The notes beneath the pieces were generated by a model. That model was given only the letters and a program-made list of their open reading frames with translations, did not search any database and was not told where the DNA came from. The position numbers and the translations under genes are program-made. A DNA stretch of 64,000 nt, from assembly GCF_010183535.1 (NCBI RefSeq), contig NC_071331.1, forward strand, positions 18,042,001 through 18,106,000. Reading direction: 5' to 3'. Numbering within the stretch: position 1 is the stretch's first letter; every line of letters starts with the position of its first letter. Origin of the DNA: Caenorhabditis remanei (Eukaryota > Nematoda > Chromadorea > Rhabditida > Rhabditidae). Positions 48,580 through 59,212 of this stretch are shown piece after piece.

Positions 48580-51020
48580 GTTTAACTAAAAAATAACTAT
48601 CAACTTAAAATAACAAGTCTCTTCTTCCAGAAGAAATCGGTGAACTTCGCAAGTGCATCCACACAACTATGGACACATAAAGCCGCAACCCGCATCCTTC
48701 ATGCAGGTGTCGTCGTGTCATCAGGCAAAGGATCCCTATCGAAGGCGTCATCCTCCGAACGCTCTCGTGACATAACTCACACTTTGGTCGGCAGCCCACT
48801 TCACCCTTCTCTTGTTAATTTTTTGTTATTGTTATGATCATTGTTGACCCATGGCAACCCACTGAATAAACCTATTGACTAATAGATACACAGGCTCAGC
48901 TATTTGTGCCACCTATCAAAGGCCAGTCCGCCTCGAGCAACATACGGAGTTTCAGCACTGTTGACTCCGGTCCCTTGAATAACAAGCCAAGGTAAATAAA
49001 GTCAATAGGCTCCTCGGGTTAGAACATCATATAAAAGAGCCAAAGTAGTATGATTTGGAAAGAAGACAATCACAATGTGTTGCAGATGTCAGGAAGCAAT
49101 TACTGGAATTCAAGAAGAAGCTCTCTCTTGTTATCTGCGGCATCCCACGTATTCCTACTGTGGCTCCTTTGTCATTATTGCACACTATTCAGTACTCAGA
49201 AAATAAAGTAAAATCCTGGATATATCCAACTGTTATCTACTTATTGATCATTCACGAGTTATTACACTCAATTTATATTTGATCTCTTTTTTGTTGCTAC
49301 TCTTGTACGACTGTGCCCCCCCGGAATGTTGACCAAGATGACTGGAAAGAAACAAAAACCTACGAGTAAAAAATTCTACATTCATTAGAGGAATTCTATT
49401 TAACATCTACAGATAAGGCAGGGAATAAATCCGCCAACCACGGCTCGGTAGAAGAGTCGGGTAACCCTTATGGGCAGGGAAGCCCTCACTTGAAGAACAC
49501 AATAGTGTTGAATCATACAAGAGTCAGTATGAAAATTGAAAAGACTGCGATACTTGACGTATTCTATCTACGAGACTAGATTCTACGAATTTCGGTATCT
49601 TACTAAGGACCGGAGGGTGTCTGTTTCCGGCCAGTTACAGACACTAAAAGAGGATTACACCAGGCTGACCTATTATAGTGGCAGTATGTCAGGCAGCCCA
49701 CTAACATCAACACCTGTAATTCCTTGGCACTACTATGACATCTAAATATGTCTGAATCACTGAAATGTGTACAGTTTCGTTGTTTTCAACCATATTTCAA
49801 TCAATAGTGCAACCCGCGAAGTAAAGAGCTGAAGGCAGTCCCATCTACAATCAAATATAGTAATACTGAAAAGTTTCAAACGTTGATTCAATTTGACAAT
49901 TCCATCGTTGAAGAGACGGTTCGATGTGATAACAACTTCTACAATTCATGTTGACACACGTTGTTGAACTGGACAAAATCTACATTCAAAGAGACATGAC
50001 TATATGTACTCTTACAAATCGTTTCAGAGTCTCTCCGAAAGAATTAGTTTTCGACACTCCTCTGCGAGAAGATGAAAGATGTGAGCGTTTTTAGCGCGAT
50101 CACTAGTCCTTCTTTTCTGTGAATCAGTATCCACGAGATCTACGTGGCATAGTCAACGAGATACCAGATTCGACCACATCTTCGTGTAGAAAGATGTTGG
50201 AGTCTGAGAACCGGACGACATGAGCCGGATGACATGTTCGGACCAGAAAAGCGAGTTCTCTACGGTAGGAGCAAACCTATCTTCATGACGTCGAAGAAAG
50301 GGTCAGATGGAATTTAGCAGTTTCATCTGATGCTCATCGACTAAAGATATCAAACTCACATCAAACAGTCTCAAAGAGATAGTGGTAGTCCATCCACAAA
50401 CATCTACACAGACAGACGGAGCGGCAGGCCGACGGCGTCAGAGGTTACAGGGGGCTAGCTACCCGATAGGAAATATTGTACAACCTATCCTGGCCATGGC
50501 TAGACACCGTCCTAAAAGGCCAGTGACCTAAAAGTATCCGCGAAGTCAGCATGTTGTTTATCGGAGCGGCAGAGCTATAAGTACCACACGGTCCTGACAT
50601 CGCGCAAATGCAGGCCTGTGCGGGAGATGGGAGAGCTCAGTGATCTAAAAGGATCCGATATTACTCATGTGTAACACGGTGGCAAGACAGGTCTAGTACT
50701 AGTACGAGATCATGAGATCGAACCACTGGAGTTATAAATTTATGCTGTCCATCAGTCACAGCTATACTACAAAATGCATCTACAGTATTCATCACATATA
50801 ATATCTACAAAGAACATCTACGTTATCCACAACATCCAACACCCCAAGATCAGGGCATAGTCCCGACTCAACCTTTCCTGTGCAACTTGGGCAACATCCC
50901 AGAACGTCCCACACTTCCTTACTTCTTTCATTCAGATAATGTCCCAATTTTGTTTCAATTAAAATTTTTCTAGGGTACTGTTATCATCGTTCAATCGAAC
51001 AACTCCCCACTATTCCAACC

Positions 51021-53609
51021 ATGACCGAAAAATCTACTGGCATCCCACAGAATACCGCTACGACAGGCACCTCGCTCGGCCGAACTGTCACCGGACCAGC
51101 GAAACGTAACATCGACAACACTGTCTACGCAGCTAATAAGCATGCAACTACTTGCAAAAGATTCCTCACGAATCTCAATAGCTCCAACATCACTCCGTCT
51201 ACGGATCAGTTGAAAAAGCTCGATAGTATGCTTATGGAAACCCACAAGCAAGTTGCCAACCTCAAAGCTCTCCCAACATACGTTGCGGGAAAAAAGGCTC
51301 ATCAGCTCGTTAGCGAATCGGCTAACAAAGAAAAATTCCATAAGGAATTAGATGATTACCTCAACATCTCGCAGTACTTGACATCCATCGCCACAGGCGA
51401 GGAATTGATCAAGCAACTCGAGAACGTACTGTCCGAACACGGTCAGACGTGTAGCCAATTTGACGAAAGCATTCACGACGCCAACTCGGCAGTCGAATGC
51501 ATGGAACAACTTATCATTGACCCAACAACCGGCGAGCTGGTTGAGTTTGACCCCGAGCATCCCACTGATGGTGAGGGAGCCATTGAGCAGCTCACTAGAG
51601 AGCTTGAGATGAAAGAGAAATTACTCGAGAAACATATGGAGGATGCTCGTGAATATGAGAAGGATTATGTTGAACATCCGACGCCACTCGCAAGAACCGA
51701 GATAGAGCAACAGCATAAACCAAATGAGGAGACGGTAGACTTGCTGGCGGACTCTAACTCAGAAGGAAAGCTGATAGATTCGGAAACCGATACGGAGAAA
51801 GTTGAGTTAGAACGCCAAGCCAAGGCTGCCGAAGAGCAGAGGCTCCGAGATAAGATTGCCGCGGTTGATGGACAGCTTGCGAACAGAGGAGTCGCAGCGC
51901 CAACACCCAACGTGTCTATCAACGAGAACCAATCGATTGAAACTACTCCTCATAGCACGACTCACACGCATCCCACCATTCCCGAGACGAACATATCATC
52001 TCAACCCTCTCAAAATAACAACAACAGAGAAAAATCAACTCATCCCGACGTATCGTTAGCTTCTGACCAAACCCAACTCTTGATCCTTCAACACATTGAG
52101 AGACTTGAACGCCAAAGAGAGAGAGATCAAAAGTATCACAATGATCAGGTCGCCTCTTTGGCTTCTAGTGTTGAAAGAATGTTCACGGTCATGCACAATG
52201 CTAATCAGAGAGCAAAGGACACACGTCAACACGATGGCGAAATTATGCCATCAGAAGACGAGGATGAGTACGCCAGGAGATATATGGAAATGGGAGACTC
52301 ACAAAACGACGATTCACACACGAATCATCGCATCCCACACTCTACTCCTCGGCCTAAAACAGTCCCCGCTCATCTGAAGAACGTCACCTTTGACAATATC
52401 AAGTCGAACCTTATCACATTTAACGGCACAGCCAGCTTCTACCTCTTCCGAACTACATTCTACGATTATGTTATCAACAATCCACACTTCTCCAAAGAGC
52501 ATAAGCTCGTGTTATTAGAAAGTCAGCTGAAAGGACCAGCACTTCAGTGTCTCTACCACCTGGAAGATCCAGAAGAATCCGTTCGTCTCACGTTCAAAGA
52601 ACTTGAGAAGAAATACGGACAAAAATGCGACAAAATGACACTGCATTACAGAATCGCACGACTCCCATTCCATGCCACCGATTTCAATCGGATGGCTGAT
52701 GATCTACGTGCGCACAGAAAGCTATTGAGTGAGATGAAAGAGAGAGGAATGAACGTCGATGACGAAATGATCATCAAATCGTTCTGCACCAAACTCCCAA
52801 GACACATCAAAGCTAAACTGGTCCCACTTGTATCAGCTCACAAAGATAATCTGACTTTCGAGATGGTACATGACGCAGTAGAAGACGAGATCGATCAACT
52901 GCAAATCCGAGAGACTTTCTTTGAAGAGGTAGAGCCTGAGCAAAGAAGAGCCAATGAAATTCCAGCAGCTATCCACGCGGCGGATGCCCATCAGTCGCAT
53001 CCCACGGGAAATTTCTACAGAAACAACAACACACAGCAGTTCAACAGAAACACTCAACACGGTGGCCACCAGGGCGGTAGTGCTCACAGAGGATATTCTC
53101 GGCAACCCACAAACGGGAGCTACCAAAACAACTACTCCCAAAGCAACAACAATTCGAGAAACCCAGAGCCAAGACCATCACCAAATAACTTCACAGACAC
53201 CTCAGGTGAAACTCTGGAAGAATACTACAAGCCAGGGTATTCTGGCCCGAATCTGAGTATTATCAGATACTCATTCCCATTCGACAAGCCAGAAAAACAA
53301 TCTCAATGCAACGTGTGCAACATGCCACACCACCCGATTCGGTGCCCACTGCCGAGTACAGAGTTCAGGAAAATGTTGAAAACCAAAGGACTGTGTGAGT
53401 TATGTACCGGCAAGTCCCACAATATTGAAACTTGCAACTCAAGATTCATGTGCGGCTACTGCCGCGGATGCCACCACATGGGAGCATGCCCACAGAAAGA
53501 ATTCTACAGAAATTTGGCCAACTTCCCATCCGGGGCTGGACCCATAGTCAGAGAGGAGACTCAGAGAAAGAAATTCTTTCGTGTCAACCCACGAACCACA
53601 TCTCAATAA
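51021..53609 (+). CDS. Retroelement gag
   Basis: 862 residues. N-terminal half: helical, Glu/Lys-rich with coiled-coil character (residues about 180-290). Middle (about 450-640): the capsid-like BEL/Pao gag region, LITFNGTASFYLFRTTFYDY then KLVLLESQLKGPALQCL. C-terminal 100 residues: Cys/His knuckles beginning CNVCNMPHHPIRC at about residue 763, followed by LCELC...H...C and CGYCRGCHHMGAC, for RNA binding. It forms the virus-like particle. Ends at TAA 53607-53609 and overlaps the protease frame by about 60 nt. Confidence 0.9.
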   Translation: MTEKSTGIPQNTATTGTSLGRTVTGPAKRNIDNTVYAANKHATTCKRFLTNLNSSNITPSTDQLKKLDSMLMETHKQVANLKALPTYVAGKKAHQLVSESANKEKFHKELDDYLNISQYLTSIATGEELIKQLENVLSEHGQTCSQFDESIHDANSAVECMEQLIIDPTTGELVEFDPEHPTDGEGAIEQLTRELEMKEKLLEKHMEDAREYEKDYVEHPTPLARTEIEQQHKPNEETVDLLADSNSEGKLIDSETDTEKVELERQAKAAEEQRLRDKIAAVDGQLANRGVAAPTPNVSINENQSIETTPHSTTHTHPTIPETNISSQPSQNNNNREKSTHPDVSLASDQTQLLILQHIERLERQRERDQKYHNDQVASLASSVERMFTVMHNANQRAKDTRQHDGEIMPSEDEDEYARRYMEMGDSQNDDSHTNHRIPHSTPRPKTVPAHLKNVTFDNIKSNLITFNGTASFYLFRTTFYDYVINNPHFSKEHKLVLLESQLKGPALQCLYHLEDPEESVRLTFKELEKKYGQKCDKMTLHYRIARLPFHATDFNRMADDLRAHRKLLSEMKERGMNVDDEMIIKSFCTKLPRHIKAKLVPLVSAHKDNLTFEMVHDAVEDEIDQLQIRETFFEEVEPEQRRANEIPAAIHAADAHQSHPTGNFYRNNNTQQFNRNTQHGGHQGGSAHRGYSRQPTNGSYQNNYSQSNNNSRNPEPRPSPNNFTDTSGETLEEYYKPGYSGPNLSIIRYSFPFDKPEKQSQCNVCNMPHHPIRCPLPSTEFRKMLKTKGLCELCTGKSHNIETCNSRFMCGYCRGCHHMGACPQKEFYRNLANFPSGAGPIVREETQRKKFFRVNPRTTSQ

Positions 53610-54297
53610 CTCTCTTTCCAGGGCAGGCGCGGAAGCGAAGTCATTGCTTCGCGTGCCACAATCTGCCTTGCCACCAGACTCCTGTTATACTAACCCACAC
53701 CACTGTTCTACTAATACCAATCAACTTTCCGACTCTACCCTCAACCCTGTGTCTAATGTTACTGCTTCTACTCATCCCACTGTTGTTTCATCAAAAACAT
53801 TCATATCTACTGAGCCGACCCCGTGTGAAAACCAAGAGTTTCTCGACTTTCTATCCCAAACCACTCATCATGTCAATCATGTTGCCACAGCAAAATATGA
53901 CGAATCCGATAGAGACTATAAACTACCATTTCTGTGCTTACACAGTCACGAAGGCAAGCCCATCAGAGCTCTTGTCGATACTGGAGCAACCCTCTCAATG
54001 ATCGATCATACTGCGGCAGATAGACTGGGATTTGAAATTCTTGGAACGACAAACATCACTGTCACCGGTTTCGACTCTACTGTTACCATCCCCTCTAATG
54101 CCTATAAAGTCCCTCTCAAAGATAAATATTCATCTACACCCATAACAATCAAAATCGCTGGCTCCCCTCAACTCCCACCTACTCGTTTTCGCGCTCCTCA
54201 CTTGAGCAAAAAGATCTGCAATACATCCAAGAACTCAACATCCCAAAATCAGAACTCAACGCAGCCCGCAATCAAACAGGCAAACGTATTGACCTAA
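53548..54297 (+). CDS. Retroelement protease frame
   Basis: Open from just after TAG 53545 to TAA 54295-54297. It lies in the +1 frame relative to gag, so expression needs +1 frameshifting, a splice or a mutation in this copy. The retropepsin motif ALVDTGATLSMI is at 53970-54005, with the catalytic Asp, and a flap-like region follows. The sequence that continues the protease domain (IDLILGNDVIAWF) lies in the pol frame, so the two must be joined through a -1 shift in the overlap 54126-54297. Confidence 0.8.
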   Translation, partial: SERRLRERNSFVSTHEPHLNNSLSRAGAEAKSLLRVPQSALPPDSCYTNPHHCSTNTNQLSDSTLNPVSNVTASTHPTVVSSKTFISTEPTPCENQEFLDFLSQTTHHVNHVATAKYDESDRDYKLPFLCLHSHEGKPIRALVDTGATLSMIDHTAADRLGFEILGTTNITVTGFDSTVTIPSNAYKVPLKDKYSSTPITIKIAGSPQLPPTRFRAPHLSKKICNTSKNSTSQNQNSTQPAIKQANVLT

Positions 54298-57200
54298 TTT
54301 TAGGCAATGACGTCATCGCCTGGTTCAACTCTCTAACTACCACAACCAGACACATTCTACCTTCTGGAAGGCTGATGGAAACATCTCCGTTCGGGTTCAT
54401 CGTGCACCCCACTCCAGACTTGGGTCTGCTAATTCAAGCAACCCACAAACTCAACAACACCTATATTGATCAAGACGATGAGAATTACATTATGACTCTC
54501 ATGGATTACTCAGATCCTGAAGATCCATTGTCGAGATTAATTGCGGAAGTGTGTCAAATGTGGAACATCCAAAACCTTGGAGCAAAATCTCCAGAGCTAG
54601 ATGAGACATTCAAAAAGGAACAGCGTGATCTGATGGATGAATTCAATAGAAACGCGAAATATAACGAGAAAGGAGAGTTTGAAGTTGCACTCCCACTAAA
54701 CGGCAACGAAGCCAGACTAGCCAATAACTATGAGATCGCCATCAAGCGGCTCATCCATCTAATTGTGACTCTCAAAAAGGGCACCAATCTTCTAAAGCAA
54801 TATAATGATATCATTCAAGAGCAACTAGTGAAAGGCATCATTTCCAAAGTAACCCCACAAATGATGGAGGAGGAAAGAAAGCGAGGCCAAGTGGTCTACA
54901 ACATCCCTCACAGAGGAGTTGTAAAACTATCATCAATGACCACGAAACTCCGTATTGTCTACGATGCTTCAAGCCACAAAAGAGATCAGCTGTCATTAAA
55001 TGACTGCGTTTTCCCTGGTCCCTCTATCCTCCAGTCCATTTTTGGCATCCTCATCCGAGCTCGTATGTACAAGTATCTGGTGATCGCCGACATTGAGAAG
55101 GCTTTTCACCAAGTACAGATGCAACCAGAATTCCGGAGCCTAACGCGCTTTCTCTGGCTAAAAAACATCGAGAATCCCGCAACTCCGGATAATATTGAAA
55201 CATACCATTTCAATAAAATCCCATTCGGACTTGCATGCAGCCCATTCCTCTTGGCAGCGGTTATTCATCACTTTTTGAACAAAAATCCAAACAAGTTGAA
55301 TGAAATGACTAAAGAAAATCTCTATGTCGACAATTGTCTGTACTATACCAACGACAAGGGAGAAATCCCTGAAATAGTCAAAGCTGCCAAACAGATTTTC
55401 AATGACATGGACATGAATTTGAGAGAATTCATTGTCAATGAGGCTATGGAAATGATGAAAATTCCAGAAAAAGATAGAGCGGCATCCCTCTCGGTAAAAG
55501 TCCTCGGATACCTTTGGAGTTCCAAGGAAGATACCTGGACTATCAAAATTGCTAAACTTGAAGAATCCCACCCCACAAAGAGACAAGTAGCATCCCGCTT
55601 AGCGGAAACATTCGACCCTCTTGGTCTGGTAACCCCCATTCTCGTAGCGTTCAAAAAACTAATGCAAAATTGCTGGCTAGACGGAGTCAAGTGGAACGAG
55701 CCACTACCGCCACAGCTACTGTCCGAATGGCGCAAAGTCCAAGAACAGTTTAAAGATGAAGAGATAGTAGTCCCACGAGAACTAACGTCTGCTTACAACT
55801 ACAGCAGTGTACGCCTGATGGTATTCTCTGACGCATCGAAAGACATGATGGCCGCTTCAGTATATGCTTTATACACTTTCGAAGACAAGCATCCCACTGT
55901 CTCCCTCATCTGCAGCAAAAACAAAATCCGACCATCCAAGAACGAGAAATGGACCATTCCCAAGTTGGAACTCATGGCAATCGAAATCGCTACAAATCTT
56001 GCCGTAGCCACCGTCAATGAAATTCGTCTACCAATCACAGAAGTCTGTTTCTTTACTGACTCTGCCTGTGCTCTGTTCTGGATTCTGACTAAAAAGCTCA
56101 CGAGACCATTCGTAGCCAATCGCGTTGAAGCAATTCACACGAATAAAGATATACTGACTAAACAGAATATCGAGGAGGTCAACATACGGCATTGTCCCAC
56201 TAAAGATAATCCAGCAGACCTCGCCACACGAGGAATGAGCACTTCAGAACTACAGAGCAGCCCACTATGGTTCCATGGACCAGCGTTTTTGAAAACAGAC
56301 AGAAGTGAATGGCCAACCAAGATTGAAGGCGTCAGCCAAAACATCAAAGAATTTCAAGATCTCGTATTCTCAGAAGTAGTAGATCCAACTACTAAAAGGA
56401 AGAAAAAGAGCATGCTCCCTATTCCCACTCCTACTATACCTTCTGAAACTGAGACTATTATGACGGCATCCCACGATGACAAGTTCCAGTCGATTGTACC
56501 GTATACTAAGACCAACTCGATGCGAAAACTTGTCTCATCCATGCACTCTGTCATGAAATTTCTTGTACGGATCAACCCACATCGTGAATGGCAAAGTCAC
56601 ATCATGAAAGAGTACGTCCGCTGCACAGGAGTACCATCTACAGCTAGACGAAATCTAGCTCGAACATTCGTGATTCAGCAACACTATCTGGAATGCAAAA
56701 GTCTGGGATACTCGTTTCCACGAGACCTTAACGAATACCATGACCAAGACGGACTATACCGCTATAAAAGACAAGTCAGATCGAACGTACTCCCACTGGA
56801 AGCTCGAGAACCAATTCTCATTCATTCCAAACATCCACTAGCCGAACTGATAATCCGAGAGACTCATGAAATAAATGGTCATCTCCCAGAATCGTACACT
56901 ATCAGCGCAGCCCGCACCAAATACTGGGTCCTACACGACCGTCAGGTTGCGGGTAAAGTTATCGCAAATTGTGTCCAGTGTAAAAAAGTAAATGGGTTAC
57001 CATTTGCATACCCACACTCTCAAGCACTCCCACAATTCCGAACGGAACCATCCACACCGTTCGAACATTCTGGAATCGATTATCTCGGACCAATCATGTA
57101 CACTCGAGACGACGGCTCTTTGAGCAAAGCATTCATTCTTATCTACACATGTCTAGTTACCCGTGGAGCCCGCTTAGAGATTATCCCTGACGGAACAGTC

Positions 57201-58475
57201 GAAAGATATCTCGAAGCAATGTCCATCGTATTCTCGCGTTCGGGTGTCCCGAAAACCATCTATTCTGATAACGCCAAGACATTCCAACTTGGTGAAAAGA
57301 TTATCAACGAAGATATCGCGGGAGATGAAGCCTCAGAATCCTTGACGAGCTTTCTAGCAAATCAGGAGATCGACTTCATCTACATCACACCCCTTGCCCC
57401 ATGGCAAGGGGGCGTCTATGAACGCATCGTCAAATTGGTGAAACATCAATTGATGAAAGAGATTGGAGACTTGAATCTGGACTTCCAAGGCTTACGGCGA
57501 GTATTGGCAGGTGTAGAGGCGATGATCAATAGCCGCCCACTGACACCACATCCGAAAAGACCGAATGATATGGTGGCGCTACGCCCCATTGACTTCCAGT
57601 TACCGGCAGCCCTCATAGACCTCCCCTTCAATACTAAACCGTTCGACCCCACTCAGTCTAAAACTGAGCAGAGAACTCGAGCCCACCTCGATCAATACGA
57701 AAATGTATTGGAGAGACTGTGGAAAGGTTGGTCACTCGGATATCTACTCCATTTGAGAGAATCCAAACATAAAAACAAGAGGTGCTCCAGTATACAACCA
57801 AAAGTTGGTCAGGTGGTGATCATCAACACGAATCTTGTCCGTCGCCAGAAATGGCCACTTGGTCTCATAGTCAAAATCTGTGAAAGTAAATCTGGAGAAA
57901 TCAGATCTGTTATCGTGAAATGTAAAGGAAAACTTTACAAACGTGCTGTCTGTCAATTGATCCCACTCGAGATCGAGACACTTGACAACGAAAATTGCCC
58001 AAAAGATCAAAAAGATACGGAGGCAGACCCACGGTATAAATCAAAACCAATACCTCCATCACCCGCAATTTTCGACATTCCCAATGCACGATACTCACCC
58101 AGTTACTTTACAAACAGCAATGACGCATCCCACCCAGACGCAGTCCCACACACTGCTGAATTGCCAATTATTGGTGAAAAAGTCGTAGACGAGGAAGAAA
58201 TTGACTACGATCTACAAGATCTGGAACAAGAAGACGATGATTCAGTGATCAGTTATCAAGATCCAAACGCTTCCCTAGCCCACAGACTTGATATCATTCA
58301 ACAACCGATCCTGCACCCATATCGAACTCGAGAGTACCTTCCACGGAAGGCTAAAGCCCCATACGTAAATTACGTGCATCATGTGGCTACTCATCATCTG
58401 TCTTTCTCTGGGCCCCCGGAGTGTTGTCAGTTTGACACCTCTAGAATTCAAACTGCCAACTTAACGGCCCCATAA
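54126..58475 (+). CDS. Retroelement reverse transcriptase, RNase H and integrase
   Basis: Open frame from after TAA 54123; first ATG 54375. Positions from that ATG: RT about 190-330, with LRIVYDASS, KYLVIADIEKAFHQV, IPFGLACSPF and the BEL-type catalytic box YVDN; RNase H about 480-610, with VFSDAS, KLELMAIE and FFTDSA; integrase zinc domain about 825-870 (H..H..CVQC); integrase core with GIDYLGP, YSDNAKTF and WQGGVYERIVK, the last two acidic residues about 50 apart; a C-terminal domain with VGQVVIINTN. No stops interrupt these. The stop (58473-58475) lies 54 bp inside the 3' LTR. Looks catalytically intact. Confidence 0.9.
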   Translation: MFIYTHNNQNRWLPSTPTYSFSRSSLEQKDLQYIQELNIPKSELNAARNQTGKRIDLILGNDVIAWFNSLTTTTRHILPSGRLMETSPFGFIVHPTPDLGLLIQATHKLNNTYIDQDDENYIMTLMDYSDPEDPLSRLIAEVCQMWNIQNLGAKSPELDETFKKEQRDLMDEFNRNAKYNEKGEFEVALPLNGNEARLANNYEIAIKRLIHLIVTLKKGTNLLKQYNDIIQEQLVKGIISKVTPQMMEEERKRGQVVYNIPHRGVVKLSSMTTKLRIVYDASSHKRDQLSLNDCVFPGPSILQSIFGILIRARMYKYLVIADIEKAFHQVQMQPEFRSLTRFLWLKNIENPATPDNIETYHFNKIPFGLACSPFLLAAVIHHFLNKNPNKLNEMTKENLYVDNCLYYTNDKGEIPEIVKAAKQIFNDMDMNLREFIVNEAMEMMKIPEKDRAASLSVKVLGYLWSSKEDTWTIKIAKLEESHPTKRQVASRLAETFDPLGLVTPILVAFKKLMQNCWLDGVKWNEPLPPQLLSEWRKVQEQFKDEEIVVPRELTSAYNYSSVRLMVFSDASKDMMAASVYALYTFEDKHPTVSLICSKNKIRPSKNEKWTIPKLELMAIEIATNLAVATVNEIRLPITEVCFFTDSACALFWILTKKLTRPFVANRVEAIHTNKDILTKQNIEEVNIRHCPTKDNPADLATRGMSTSELQSSPLWFHGPAFLKTDRSEWPTKIEGVSQNIKEFQDLVFSEVVDPTTKRKKKSMLPIPTPTIPSETETIMTASHDDKFQSIVPYTKTNSMRKLVSSMHSVMKFLVRINPHREWQSHIMKEYVRCTGVPSTARRNLARTFVIQQHYLECKSLGYSFPRDLNEYHDQDGLYRYKRQVRSNVLPLEAREPILIHSKHPLAELIIRETHEINGHLPESYTISAARTKYWVLHDRQVAGKVIANCVQCKKVNGLPFAYPHSQALPQFRTEPSTPFEHSGIDYLGPIMYTRDDGSLSKAFILIYTCLVTRGARLEIIPDGTVERYLEAMSIVFSRSGVPKTIYSDNAKTFQLGEKIINEDIAGDEASESLTSFLANQEIDFIYITPLAPWQGGVYERIVKLVKHQLMKEIGDLNLDFQGLRRVLAGVEAMINSRPLTPHPKRPNDMVALRPIDFQLPAALIDLPFNTKPFDPTQSKTEQRTRAHLDQYENVLERLWKGWSLGYLLHLRESKHKNKRCSSIQPKVGQVVIINTNLVRRQKWPLGLIVKICESKSGEIRSVIVKCKGKLYKRAVCQLIPLEIETLDNENCPKDQKDTEADPRYKSKPIPPSPAIFDIPNARYSPSYFTNSNDASHPDAVPHTAELPIIGEKVVDEEEIDYDLQDLEQEDDDSVISYQDPNASLAHRLDIIQQPILHPYRTREYLPRKAKAPYVNYVHHVATHHLSFSGPPECCQFDTSRIQTANLTAP

Positions 58476-59207
58476 TTCCGGGTCACACCGATTTTCCCCG
58501 CAAAAACCCCCGAAATTATAGTTCCAACTCTTCTAGTCATTTATCTCTGTTCCTCTACTTTATATTCCCTTTTTGTTCTACTCAAAACGATCAACTCTAC
58601 CTAATTCTACTAATTTATTGCCGCGCCTCATTATTTAAACGGCGCGCGCTTTTGTCTACAGTATCCCGTTCGTCGCGGGAGTTAGATGTGCAGGCGGCGC
58701 CCAGCCTTTTTAGGCCAACGCCCGCCGCCTGCCGACTCGCCTCGCCACCGCACTTTTTTACTACTTTTTACGCCACGTTGCGGTCCGTTGGTGACGGGTT
58801 TTTCCCCCATTTTTTCCCTTATTTTATCCCCTTTTATCTGTTCTCCTTCCCCTCGTTTTTCCCCTATAAACCATCTACAAAACCTCTACAAAACTCTACG
58901 AAAACTCTACGTAACAGGTTTTACCTGACAGGAAGGAGAACCGAAAGGTTTCCTCGCATCCCACTTGGGAGCGAGGTTTTACTCCTACGCATTTTGCTCC
59001 ACAACTCCTGTCAACGGATTTTTCCCTTTCTCTTGTCCCTATCTTTCTCTTAATAAACGGGTCATTGAGAAAATGTGTACTGTTTTGTCGTCTGCATAGC
59101 TTATCCGAAGGTTCTGCGGAACCGGGTCTCATACGGCGCATACAGGGGGTCTCCCTGGGTTATGACTGTGTCCTGGTCTTCGACTGGACCTACAGGCATT
59201 GTCAACA
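58422..59207 (+). repeat. 3' LTR (786 bp)
   Basis: Same length and ends as the 5' LTR and followed by the GCTCA target duplication. Carries the end of the pol ORF and one GCANCCCRC motif (58956). Confidence 0.93.
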
Positions 59208-59212
59208 GCTCA

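Larger units (their letters stand above)
44994..51020 (+). other. 6-kb untranslated leader of the retroelement
   Basis: No long ORF. Holds many copies of the motif GCANCCCRC, a nested palindromic element (46079-46295) and a 204-bp tandem duplication (about 47440-47790). An exon-like segment with splice signals lies near 48.3-48.6 kb. A good acceptor (tttttctag, ending 50973) stands 47 bp before the gag ATG, so the leader may be removed as an intron from some transcripts. Confidence 0.7.
44203..59212 (+). mobile_element. BEL/Pao-type LTR retrotransposon, complete, with TSD
   Basis: LTRs at 44208-44993 and 58422-59207 begin TGTTG and end CAACA. The target duplication GCTCA occupies 44203-44207 and 59208-59212. 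The element proper is 15,000 bp. Order: 5' LTR, PBS, 6-kb leader, gag, protease, RT-RNase H-integrase, 3' LTR. RT has YVDN, and the integrase D-to-E spacing is about 50 residues, both typical of BEL/Pao (Cer elements of worms) and unlike gypsy. LTRs match in length exactly and I see about three substitutions, so insertion is recent. No envelope ORF was seen. The long leader makes it much larger than usual BEL elements (commonly 6-10 kb). Confidence 0.93.

Noticed and set aside
44994..51020. Leader as an inserted host gene
   Set aside because: No frame longer than about 100 codons with protein-like pattern; motif density matches the rest of the element, so it belongs to the element.
51665..52502. 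Minus-strand open frames within gag
   Set aside because: Shadows of the gag ORF with no coding pattern.
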